DNA of 64,000 nt from Clostridiales bacterium (GTDB lineage: Bacteria > Bacillota > Clostridia > Christensenellales > Aristaeellaceae): NCBI GenBank assembly GCA_015056325.1, contig SVGL01000002.1, forward strand, positions 62,001 to 126,000. Direction: 5' to 3'. A model generated the notes under the pieces. The model worked only from the letters and a program-made list of their open reading frames with translations, ran no database searches and was not told the origin of the DNA. Position numbers and translations under genes: made by a program. Below, one piece after another: positions 9,646 to 17,896 of this stretch (position 1 is its first letter; every line of letters starts with the position of its first letter).

Positions 9646-10524
9646 GTGATCCCCATTCCCCTGACCTCATACTGTAAGAAATGCGGGCAGGATGTGCCCG
9701 TGTCTGATTTCTGCCCGAATTGCCGGTCAAAGCTGGCGGCAAACACCGTCCGCCTGGCCTGGTGTGTGGAGCATCACCCCGTCCGCGACTGGATGTGCTG
9801 GAACAGCGTCATGCGCCTGCTGCTGCCGGTGCTGGCGGCAACGCTGGTGCTGGTCATCCTGCTGGAGGCCATCCTGGGTGGTGCGGAGGGCATCACGGCA
9901 CTGCTGGGCGGCGGGCTGATCGTAAGCCTCGCGGGCATCCTGGGCATGATCCTGGCGGTGATGCTGCTGGTGTTCATCCTCCAGGGCGACGATCTGCTGG
10001 ACTGCGTCATCGACGGACGCGGTATTCACGTGCAGCAGTACCTGCCCCGCCCCACGGCGCTGAAGCTCCTGCTGCGGGGCAAGTCCCTCCGCCTGCTGGA
10101 GGACAGCGAGGACATGCTGCTCGTCTCCTCCCGGGAGATCGCCTGGAAGGACATCCAGCGGGTTCAATTATGGCCGGAGAAGAACATGCTCCTCTTCTAC
10201 GCGCCCAGATGGTGGATGCGCGTCAGCCTCCCCTGCACGCCCTTCACCTGGGAGGAAGCCATCGAATTTATCCGGGACAAAATCGGCAAAAAGAAGGCCG
10301 TCATCCTGCCGGAGGAGTGCCGACAAACCGCCCCTGTCAAGGCGAAGGCCGCCAAGCCTGCCCGTTCCCATCAGCTGACCTTTGAGGAGGTCGCGGCGGA
10401 ATTCGGCGGACAGCCCGACGAGCCCGCCCTGCCGGAGAACCTCCCTCCAGAGGTCACCCAGGAGCTGGAGGGCGACTTCACCTCCCTGGCCGATGTGCTG
10501 GAGGAGATCAAAAACGACCCATAA
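9646..10524 (+). CDS. Zinc-ribbon membrane protein of unknown function
   Basis: CKKCGQDVPVSDFCPNC plus two TM segments; GTG start. Confidence 0.7.
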   Translation: MIPIPLTSYCKKCGQDVPVSDFCPNCRSKLAANTVRLAWCVEHHPVRDWMCWNSVMRLLLPVLAATLVLVILLEAILGGAEGITALLGGGLIVSLAGILGMILAVMLLVFILQGDDLLDCVIDGRGIHVQQYLPRPTALKLLLRGKSLRLLEDSEDMLLVSSREIAWKDIQRVQLWPEKNMLLFYAPRWWMRVSLPCTPFTWEEAIEFIRDKIGKKKAVILPEECRQTAPVKAKAAKPARSHQLTFEEVAAEFGGQPDEPALPENLPPEVTQELEGDFTSLADVLEEIKNDP

Positions 10525-10527
10525 AAA

Positions 10528-10560
10528 TCGGGATGCCGCGCATATGCAGCATCCCTTTTG
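10528..10560 (+). terminator. Terminator hairpin between convergent genes
   Basis: GGGATGC...GCATCCC followed by TTTT. Confidence 0.6.
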
Positions 10561-10562
10561 AT

Positions 10563-11486
10563 TTACTTGTTGACCATCCGGCACAGGTCGCATACGGAAT
10601 AGCAGCGGCTCAGATCAACCTGGATCCCCCGCTTTTCCGCCAGCGCCAGCAGTCCGGGCACGCCTTCAGCAGCCGCGCGCATGCCCTCGGTACCGAAGGG
10701 GTCATAGCGGGCCACGATTTCCGCCATGTGCTCTCGGCAGACGTTGCCGATCACAAAGCCGCAGACCGTCACATTCCCGTCCGGCTCGATGGACAGGGAG
10801 GTCTGGTTCGTCAACGGCTCGGTGTAGGGCATGGAGCCGCAGCAGTCGGCCATGTTCAGCTGTGCCGGGGGATAATAGTGGCTCAGGTGCTCGATGGCAT
10901 TGCCGGCCATGAAGATGTCGTTGCCCTCATGCACCGGGAGCCCGGTGTCCTCCAGCTGGCTGAGCACCTCGCGGGTGCGGGTGTTTTCCGGGCAATCGAA
11001 GGTTTCGTTCACCACCCATGCCGGGGAGAATCGGGCTTTCTCAATGCCCGCAGCCTTCACTGCCAGCGCAAAACAGCGCACCACTTCCAGCGGGATGGTC
11101 TCCTGGTGGAAGCCATCCACCGAAATGAGCACATCGTTCACGCCTGCATCGGCGAGAACCTTCGCCACCTGGCGGATTCTCGCCTCGTCCCGGCTGAAGA
11201 AGCCGTTGGTGATCAGCTGGCGCCGGGGAATGCCGCATTCCGTCGCCGCGCGGTGGATGGCGCAGGTGACCTCCGGGTAGAGCAGCGGTTCGCCGCCGAA
11301 GGTCATCACGGACTGCATGTCGTACATCTCCGCCAGCTCGCGAACCGCTCGCACAGCGGCCTCCTGCGGGACGTGGGTGCCCTTGGGCTGCGCCACCATC
11401 GCCCCCGCGGAGCAATGCCTGCATCGGCCCGTGCAACGCTGGGTCAGGATAAATTCAAGCCGGTTGATGTTCAAATAAGGGTTCAT
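10563..11486 (-). CDS. Radical SAM domain protein
   Basis: LTQRCTGRCRHCSAG (CxxxCxxC), TFGGEPLLYPE; start at MNPYLN after GGAGGAG. Confidence 0.88.
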   Translation of the reverse strand: MNPYLNINRLEFILTQRCTGRCRHCSAGAMVAQPKGTHVPQEAAVRAVRELAEMYDMQSVMTFGGEPLLYPEVTCAIHRAATECGIPRRQLITNGFFSRDEARIRQVAKVLADAGVNDVLISVDGFHQETIPLEVVRCFALAVKAAGIEKARFSPAWVVNETFDCPENTRTREVLSQLEDTGLPVHEGNDIFMAGNAIEHLSHYYPPAQLNMADCCGSMPYTEPLTNQTSLSIEPDGNVTVCGFVIGNVCREHMAEIVARYDPFGTEGMRAAAEGVPGLLALAEKRGIQVDLSRCYSVCDLCRMVNK

Positions 11487-11517
11487 ATTTGCTCCTCCAT
11501 TCATGTTGTTCACATTA

Positions 11518-11601
11518 AGGTCGAGCTTGCTCGACGAGCGCTGTCAATGCTTGCATTGATGGCGCGAAGCCTGCAGCAGCCTTTGGGCTGATGTGGGCCG
11601 G
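11518..11601 (+). repeat. Three-hairpin structured element, copy A
   Basis: AGGTCGAGCttGCTCGACGAGCGCTGTCAATGCttGCATTGATGGCGCGAAGCCTGCAGCAGCCTTTGGGCTGATGTGGGCCG; aligns to copies at 12199 (reverse) and 53171. Confidence 0.85.
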
Positions 11602-11802
11602 ACTCATGAACGGTGCAGTTGGCAGTCCAGTTCGTCCGATACAGCCTGCCTTACTGCACCGGGAGGTTACCTCGCATGGTCTGTCGCATGGGCATTCACC
11701 CGCCTTTCTACCGGTTAGTATATCATGCTTTTCATCCGGCGTAAAGTGTGGTATAATGGGAGTGAAACCAACACATTATCCGTCCGGATTGGAGATAGAA
11801 CC

Positions 11803-12738
11803 ATGAGCAAAACCAAGGAACGCATCCGCGACAGCCAGCTGCGCTACAAGCAGGGGCTGGGCCAGAATTTCATCTACGACGAGGACCTGCTGGCGTCCCT
11901 CGTAGCCGCCGCCGGCGTCACCAAGGAGGACGACGTCCTCGAGGTCGGCCCCGGCGCGGGCAGCATGACCAAGCATCTTTGCAAGGCCGCCCACCACGTC
12001 ATGTCCGTGGAGCTGGACGACCGCCTCATCCCTCTGCTGAACGGCTTCATGGCGGAGTACGATAACTTCACCCTCGTCCACGGTGACGTGATGACCGTCA
12101 ACCTGCCGGAGATCACCGCAACTCTCCGCAAACCCCTGTCCGTCGTGGCGAACATCCCCTACTACATCACGACTCCCTTGATGACCATGCTGTTATCCGG
12201 CCCTCGCCGGGCACAAGACCCGTCGAGCGCTTCGCTCGGCGATTCCAAGGAATCGCAGTCGCTCGTCGGGCAAAGCCCGACCTCCATTGGCCCTCTCGAC
12301 ATCAAGCAGATGGCCCTGATGGTGCAGAAGGAGGTCGCTGACAAGGTGCTCGCCCAGCCCGGCGATGACAACTGGGGACCCTTGGCGCTGCGCTGCCAGT
12401 TCTACTGCGACCCCTACCTGGCCATGGATGTGCCCGCCGCCTGCTTCACCCCTGCGCCCAAGGTGGACAGCGCCTTCATCGTGCTGCCCCGCCGCGAAAA
12501 GCCCCTGGTGGACGTGAAGAACGAGGAGGATTTCTTCCGCGTTGCCCAGGCCGGCTTCGCGCTGCGCCGCAAGACCATGACCAACGGATTGTGCGCCGCC
12601 TTCCACATGGAGCGCGCCGAAGCCGCCCTGCTGATGCAGAAGGCCGGTCTGGACGAGCGCGTCCGCTGCGAGAAGCTCACCTTTGAGGAGCTGGCACGCC
12701 TTTCCGACGTGTACACGGATTGGAGGGAAGCTCACTGA
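11803..12738 (+). CDS. ksgA: 16S rRNA adenine dimethyltransferase RsmA/KsgA, carrying a 30-aa in-frame insertion
   Basis: KQGLGQNFIYDEDLL, VLEVGPGAGSMTKHL, VVANIPYYITTPLM, MVQKEVADKVLA. Confidence 0.95.
   Translation: MSKTKERIRDSQLRYKQGLGQNFIYDEDLLASLVAAAGVTKEDDVLEVGPGAGSMTKHLCKAAHHVMSVELDDRLIPLLNGFMAEYDNFTLVHGDVMTVNLPEITATLRKPLSVVANIPYYITTPLMTMLLSGPRRAQDPSSASLGDSKESQSLVGQSPTSIGPLDIKQMALMVQKEVADKVLAQPGDDNWGPLALRCQFYCDPYLAMDVPAACFTPAPKVDSAFIVLPRREKPLVDVKNEEDFFRVAQAGFALRRKTMTNGLCAAFHMERAEAALLMQKAGLDERVRCEKLTFEELARLSDVYTDWREAH
12199..12288 (-). repeat. Three-hairpin structured element, copy C, inserted in-frame in ksgA
   Basis: GGCCCTC direct repeats at 12199 and 12289; CGAGCGcttCGCTCG, CGATTCCaaGGAATCG, GTCGGGCaaaGCCCGAC hairpins; aligns to reverse complement of copies A/B. 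Confidence 0.85.
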
Positions 12739-13232
12739 TGGCCATCGCTAAATTCATGCATGTCAGCGAGGAACAATACACCTCCTCCGCACTGCCGGAT
12801 GCGCTGCCGGTGGATGCAATCCCCCTGCCCGCCCGGGCCACGGCGGGCTCGGCCGGGTATGACTTCATCTGCCCGGCGGATATCACCCTGCAGCCGGGCG
12901 ACGCCATCACCATTCCCACCGGCATCCGCTGCGAGATGCAGCCCGGCTGGGTGCTGATGCTCTTCCCCCGCAGCGGCTTGGGCTTCAAGCACCAGGTGCG
13001 CCTGGCGAATACGGTGGGCGTGATCGACGCGGATTACTTCCACGCGGCCAACGAGGGGCACATCATGGTGCGCATCGTGAACGGCCAGAGCCCCTGCACG
13101 GTGGACAGCCACGCCGTAACGATTGCCAAGGGCGAGCGCTTCTGCCAGGGTGTGTTCCTGCCCCACGGGCTGGCGGAGGAGGAAACGGTGCTGGTGGATC
13201 GCGAGGGCGGTTTTGGCAGCACGGGGAGGTAA
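12738..13232 (+). CDS. dut: dUTP diphosphatase
   Basis: ARATAGSAGYDF, PRSGLGFKHQVRLANTVGVIDADY, EGGFGSTGR; start overlaps the ksgA stop. Confidence 0.93.
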   Translation: MAIAKFMHVSEEQYTSSALPDALPVDAIPLPARATAGSAGYDFICPADITLQPGDAITIPTGIRCEMQPGWVLMLFPRSGLGFKHQVRLANTVGVIDADYFHAANEGHIMVRIVNGQSPCTVDSHAVTIAKGERFCQGVFLPHGLAEEETVLVDREGGFGSTGR

Positions 13233-13234
13233 CG

Positions 13235-13678
13235 ATGAAGAAAATGCTCACTTTAACCAGCATCATTTTGCTGATTGCGGCAGCCACCACGTTTCTCTGG
13301 CCCCGGCTATCTGTGCCAGTCGATACGGAAATCACGCTGTTCAGCTACGACTCAGATTCTCAGACAGTCACCCATATCCTGAATGCAGAGGATGCCGCCA
13401 TCATCCACTCAATGCTTGATGGCAAGCCTATTTTACCAAACTGGCTGTGCTCCCTGTTGGGGCAGCGCTTCCACTTCAGCGCAGAGTTCGAAAGCGGCCT
13501 GCTGCTGATCCAGAGTGGCATCAATGCAAAAATTTTGCGTTTACCCAAGTTGGGCTCACCGCATCTGCTGCAGTTGAACATGGAGGGAGGCCTGATTTGG
13601 CTGACCGCATCTGAGTTGGATATGCTCGAAGACTGTTTTGAGCGTAATGGCATTTACTTCCCAGGAATGCTGAATTGA
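13235..13678 (+). CDS. Hypothetical protein with N-terminal membrane anchor/signal
   Basis: 147-aa ORF directly downstream of dut with hydrophobic N-terminus. Confidence 0.6.
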   Translation: MKKMLTLTSIILLIAAATTFLWPRLSVPVDTEITLFSYDSDSQTVTHILNAEDAAIIHSMLDGKPILPNWLCSLLGQRFHFSAEFESGLLLIQSGINAKILRLPKLGSPHLLQLNMEGGLIWLTASELDMLEDCFERNGIYFPGMLN

Positions 13679-13683
13679 AATAA

Positions 13684-13716
13684 AGGAACGCGAACCATGA
13701 CGGTCGCGTTCCTTTT
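13684..13716 (+). terminator. Rho-independent terminator
   Basis: GGAACGCGAaccatgacggTCGCGTTCC followed by TTTTT. Confidence 0.8.
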
Positions 13717-13916
13717 TGCTTGCCCCGGATTTGGGGCGTTTGGTCTTTTCCTTTGGGGCTGTGCGAGCTGTTTCTCGAATCCGTTGGATTCTCGAAAGGC
13801 GCGCGGGGGATTTGTGCCTGCGGGCACGGAGGTCTCCGACGGGGAGGGGCTAACGCCGCCCCTCCACCCGCGCAAGGGTCACAGACCCTTGACCCTTTTT
13901 TTGTCCGCTCCTTTGT

Positions 13917-14714
13917 TTATTGACTGAGGAGCATGCGGTCGTTATCCAGCGCTTTTCCGCGTGCGCCGGAGTACATCGTCATCAGCTTGGGCACAGTCAT
14001 TTCCACCCGTTCCTCGCCTGCGATGTCCAGGATGATCTGGCCCGCATCCATCATGATGGTGCGGTTGCCCACCGTCAGCGCCTGGCCCATGTTGTGGGTG
14101 ATCATCATTGTGGGGATTTTCTGCTCCTTGACGATCTTCACCGTGATCGCCATCACCTTCTCCGCCGTGGCGGGGTCGAGGGCGGCAGTATGCTCGTCCA
14201 GTAGCAGCATCTTCGGGTGGGCGATGGTCGCCATCAGCAGCGTCAGCGCTTGACGCTGGCCACCGGAGAGCAGACCGACCTTCATCTTCATCCGGTCCTC
14301 AAGGCCCATCTGGAAGGTGGAGAGCTGCTCGCGGTAGTACGCGAGGTCGCGCTTCTGTACCGCCAACGCCAGGGGGAACCGCCGCGTCTGGTTGCAGGCC
14401 AGGGACAGGTTTTCCTCGATGGTCAGGTCGGGCGCGGTACCCTTCATCGGGTCCTGGAAGAGGGTGCCCACCGCGCGGGCTCGCTTGTATTCCGGCAGAT
14501 GCTCCATATGCTTGCCGTCGAGGATAATTTCGCCCTCGTCCACATAGAAGGTGCCGGCGATCGCCCCAAACAGCGTGGATTTGCCCGCGCCGTTGGAGCC
14601 AAGAATCGTAATGAAATCATCATCCTTCAGCGCGAGGGACACGTCGCGCAGGGCCGTATGCTCATTCACCGTGCCCTTGGCGAAAGTTTTGGTCACATGG
14701 CGGAGTTCAAGCAT
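13917..14714 (-). CDS. ABC transporter ATP-binding protein of tryptophan-type (TrpZ-like) system
   Basis: Walker A GSNGAGKST, signature LLSGGQRQALTLLMA, Walker B LLLDEHTAAL. Confidence 0.88.
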   Translation of the reverse strand: MLELRHVTKTFAKGTVNEHTALRDVSLALKDDDFITILGSNGAGKSTLFGAIAGTFYVDEGEIILDGKHMEHLPEYKRARAVGTLFQDPMKGTAPDLTIEENLSLACNQTRRFPLALAVQKRDLAYYREQLSTFQMGLEDRMKMKVGLLSGGQRQALTLLMATIAHPKMLLLDEHTAALDPATAEKVMAITVKIVKEQKIPTMMITHNMGQALTVGNRTIMMDAGQIILDIAGEERVEMTVPKLMTMYSGARGKALDNDRMLLSQ

Positions 14715-15651
14715 GCTTGGCGCCTCCCTTCCGATGGTGACGGCCCAGGTTTTCGCGGATCATCGGCAGTGCCAGCGCGAAGGCGACGATCACAGCAGAC
14801 ACCAGCTTCAAATAGTACGCCGGGAATACGTTCAGGCTCGTCGCCAGGCGGATCAGGCACTGGTACAGCACCGAGCCCAGGATAACGCTGATCAGCCCCA
14901 CGGTCACGCCGCGCTTGCCCACGATGGCCTCGCCGATAATGACACTCGCCAGGCCCACCACCAGCACGCCCGAGCCATTGGAGATGGTTGCGAAGCCGCC
15001 GGACTGGGTCATCACGCCGCCGGCGAGGGCGGTGCAGCCGTTGGCAACCGCCAGTCCGAGGATCTTCATCCCGCCCGCGTTGATGGAGGAGGAGCGCACC
15101 ATGGCCTCGTTGTTGCCGGTGGCACGGATGCACAGGCCCACATGGGTGCGGAAGAACCAGATCAGCGCGATCAGCACCGCCGCCGTCAGCACCACGCCCA
15201 CGATCAGCACGGTGATCTCCTTGGCCATGGTGAAGGCCGCGCGGTCCTTGTTGAAGGCCTGCAGGTTGATGTTGAAGGCCTCATACAGTTTGTTGAAGAT
15301 GGTGGTCTTGGTCAGCGTCACGTCGGGCTTACCGCCCATAACAGCGGTGTTGATGGTGTACAAGCCACTCATGGTGAGGATACCCGCCAGGATGGGGTGG
15401 ATGCCCACCTTGGTCTGCAGCACGCCGGTAACGCTGCCCGCCGCCGCGCCCGCCAGGAACGCGCACAGCAAGCCCAGCACCGGATGCCCCGCCACCGTCA
15501 GCACAGCGGACACCGCCACACCCAGGGTATAGGAGCCCTCGGTGGTCAGGTCGGGGGTGTTGAGGATGCGAAAGCTGATATATACGCCCATGGCCAGCAG
15601 GGCGTAGAACAGGCCCTCCTGCAGGCCGCCGAGGAACATGGTCAGAGACAT
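14707..15651 (-). CDS. ABC transporter permease (TrpY-like)
   Basis: Polytopic protein; gene adjacency; YISFRILNTPDLTTEGSYTLG. Confidence 0.85.
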   Translation of the reverse strand: MSLTMFLGGLQEGLFYALLAMGVYISFRILNTPDLTTEGSYTLGVAVSAVLTVAGHPVLGLLCAFLAGAAAGSVTGVLQTKVGIHPILAGILTMSGLYTINTAVMGGKPDVTLTKTTIFNKLYEAFNINLQAFNKDRAAFTMAKEITVLIVGVVLTAAVLIALIWFFRTHVGLCIRATGNNEAMVRSSSINAGGMKILGLAVANGCTALAGGVMTQSGGFATISNGSGVLVVGLASVIIGEAIVGKRGVTVGLISVILGSVLYQCLIRLATSLNVFPAYYLKLVSAVIVAFALALPMIRENLGRHHRKGGAKHA

Positions 15652-15670
15652 AAGGAGTCACTCCTTGTCG

Positions 15671-16459
15671 TCAGTTTTTTCGGAAGATATCCAGCGTGTG
15701 GTGGGACAATCCGAGCATGTCCGCCCGTTCGCAGGTGGCGAAGTGATAGCGCAGGTAGATATCGAAGGTCGTATCATCCATCACAGCGACGGTATCGCGC
15801 ATGTGGTTGGCGTAGCCGTCCGCCGCGACGAGGTGCAGCGGCTCCACGTTGAATCGGCTGCGCAGCTCAGCGATATCCTCCGTGCGGTGGAGCTCGAACA
15901 GATCCCACGGATGGGAAAAGGCCTTGAAGGTCACCGGGTCGAGCATTCCCTGCTCAATCAAGGCATGAATGTTGCCCTTCATGAAGCCGTGCTGCAGTAT
16001 GGACGGATCCGCCATACAGTAGGCAACAAAGATCACGCCGCCGGGCTTCGTCACACGGATGGCTTCGGACAGCGCCGCGTGCTTCTCGGCCTCGGTGAAC
16101 AGATGATACATCGGGCCGAGCAGGAGCGTCATGTCGTAGGCATCATCCGGAAAGTCATTCAAATCGCAGGCGCTTCCCTGGCGGATGGTGACGTGCTCCC
16201 CTTCTGCGGTGCCCGCGATAAACTGGTCGATGTTGTGCTGCACCAGCTCCACCGCGTCCACGGCGTAGCCTTCGCAGGCCAGCGCGTGGCTGTAACGGCC
16301 CGTGCCTGCACCGATCTCGATGATGCGCGCGCCATCCTGCAAATACCGGCGGATGTAGCGCATCGTGGTCTCGAATTCCACCCGGCCATAGCGGGTCAGG
16401 AGGCGGCCTTCCTCGTCATAAGTCGCGTAGTATTGGTTGAGATAATCATTGGCGTTCAT
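15671..16459 (-). CDS. Class I SAM-dependent methyltransferase
   Basis: IIEIGAGTGRYSHALACEGYAVDAVEL, LLLGPMYHLF. Confidence 0.88.
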   Translation of the reverse strand: MNANDYLNQYYATYDEEGRLLTRYGRVEFETTMRYIRRYLQDGARIIEIGAGTGRYSHALACEGYAVDAVELVQHNIDQFIAGTAEGEHVTIRQGSACDLNDFPDDAYDMTLLLGPMYHLFTEAEKHAALSEAIRVTKPGGVIFVAYCMADPSILQHGFMKGNIHALIEQGMLDPVTFKAFSHPWDLFELHRTEDIAELRSRFNVEPLHLVAADGYANHMRDTVAVMDDTTFDIYLRYHFATCERADMLGLSHHTLDIFRKN

Positions 16460-16462
16460 GGC

Positions 16463-17416
16463 TTACTCCACGATCACTGCGTTCTCCAGCACATCCGCCG
16501 GAATTTCCGCGCCGATCATGTCAGCGGTGGTCTGGTTGATCACCATGGTGAACTCATCCACCACCACGGCGGGAATCTCCTCGATGGGGGTGCCGGTCAG
16601 GTAGGCGTGCAGCATGTCAGCGGTAATCGCGCCGATCTGCCGGTCGCCGATGGAGATGGTGGCAAACGCACCGGACTCCACCATGACGGCGGAGGAGCCG
16701 TACACCGGTACGCCCATTTCCGCAGCGCTGTCGGCCACGACGGTCATGGCAGTCTGGATCACAGAGTCGTTGGGCACGAAGATCGCGTCCACCTGCTCCA
16801 GCAGCACGTCCACCGCCATCTGCACCTCGGAGACGTTGGTCACCACCTGCTCCACATAGGTCAGGCCGTTTGCGTCCATGTAGGCCTTGGCCTGCTGGGC
16901 GGTGGTGACGGAGTTGATCTCGCTCTGACAGTAGAGCAATCCGTACACCTGGCAGCCGGGGGTGAGCTGGTCCGCCAGCTTGAACATCTCCTCCACCGGG
17001 ATGGCATTGGAGGTACCGGTGGCGTTCATGTCGGGGTGGGCCATGTCGCCGATGACGCCCGCACCCACGGGATTGGACACGCTGATGAAAAACTGGGGCA
17101 CGCCGCTGTCCAGGTTGCAGAAGGCCTGGGTGGGCGGAGTGGCGATGGTGACCGCCACGTCGATGCCGTCGTCCAGGGCAGCCTCGCAGTTGGCAACGAG
17201 CTGGGTCATGTCGCCCAGGGCATTGCGGTAGGTGAAGGTCATGCGGGATTCGTCGTAACCCAGCTCGCGCATGCGGTCGATGAATCCCTCTCGCATGTCG
17301 GTGAAGGCGCCGTTGTCCGCCATCTGGATGATGCCGACGTGGATCATGTCGTCCGCAAAGGCGGTGCAGGTCAGGGTCAGGATGAGGGTCAGGAGCATCG
17401 CGATGGTCTTCTTCAT
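16463..17416 (-). CDS. ABC transporter substrate-binding protein (TrpX-like, COG2984 type)
   Basis: Signal peptide MKKTIAMLLTLILTLTCTAFA; VGIIQMADNGAFTDMREGF...; start at MKKTIAM. Confidence 0.85.
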   Translation of the reverse strand: MKKTIAMLLTLILTLTCTAFADDMIHVGIIQMADNGAFTDMREGFIDRMRELGYDESRMTFTYRNALGDMTQLVANCEAALDDGIDVAVTIATPPTQAFCNLDSGVPQFFISVSNPVGAGVIGDMAHPDMNATGTSNAIPVEEMFKLADQLTPGCQVYGLLYCQSEINSVTTAQQAKAYMDANGLTYVEQVVTNVSEVQMAVDVLLEQVDAIFVPNDSVIQTAMTVVADSAAEMGVPVYGSSAVMVESGAFATISIGDRQIGAITADMLHAYLTGTPIEEIPAVVVDEFTMVINQTTADMIGAEIPADVLENAVIVE

Positions 17417-17522
17417 GGTGAATTCCTTTCTGCCGATTCGGCATGTCGAATGATGACTCCTGTTCGGTGGGAGTCCGCTGTCCGGGACGGTGCAACGGAG
17501 GTCGGGCCCTTGCTTGGCCGAA

Positions 17523-17800
17523 CAAAAAAACGCACCTGTCCCCATACAAGGACAGATGCGTGAAAATACATCTGCGGTACCACCTTGTTTGACGGATAAA
17601 ACCGCCCACCTCAATCAGGCGCCGACACGCCCGAAGCCCGATAACGCTGGCTCTGCGTCGCGCCATACTAATGGGAACAGCCCACGTTCCGCGCGCCCTC
17701 GGCGGTCCATTTGCCGGTTCGCTGCGACGGGGCTTTCAGCCAAGGCCCCTTGCTCTCTGTGCGTGCGCCGCCGGTTTGATCTCCGCCTCAACGGTTTTTT
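17523..17800 (-). promoter_or_regulatory. T-box leader with Trp (UGG) specifier, upstream of the ABC transporter operon
   Basis: Minus strand: AGAGA, GGCTGAAAGCC, CAAATGGACC (specifier TGG at 17709-17707), AAGGTGGTACCGC antiterminator, ACGCATCTGTCC...GGACAGGTGCGTTTTTTT terminator. Confidence 0.9.
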
Positions 17801-17896
17801 TCAGTTTAGCACAGGCGATATCCTCTGTCAATCATCCGGGTGTATTTCTCATGTATTTTCAGGGAGAGCGGTGGTAAGCCGTGAGGTGGACACGCC

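Noticed and set aside
15638-17563. 641-aa ORF opposite the tryptophan transporter genes
   Set aside because: Antisense artefact; His/Gly/Val-rich, no signal or domain, overlaps three well-supported genes.
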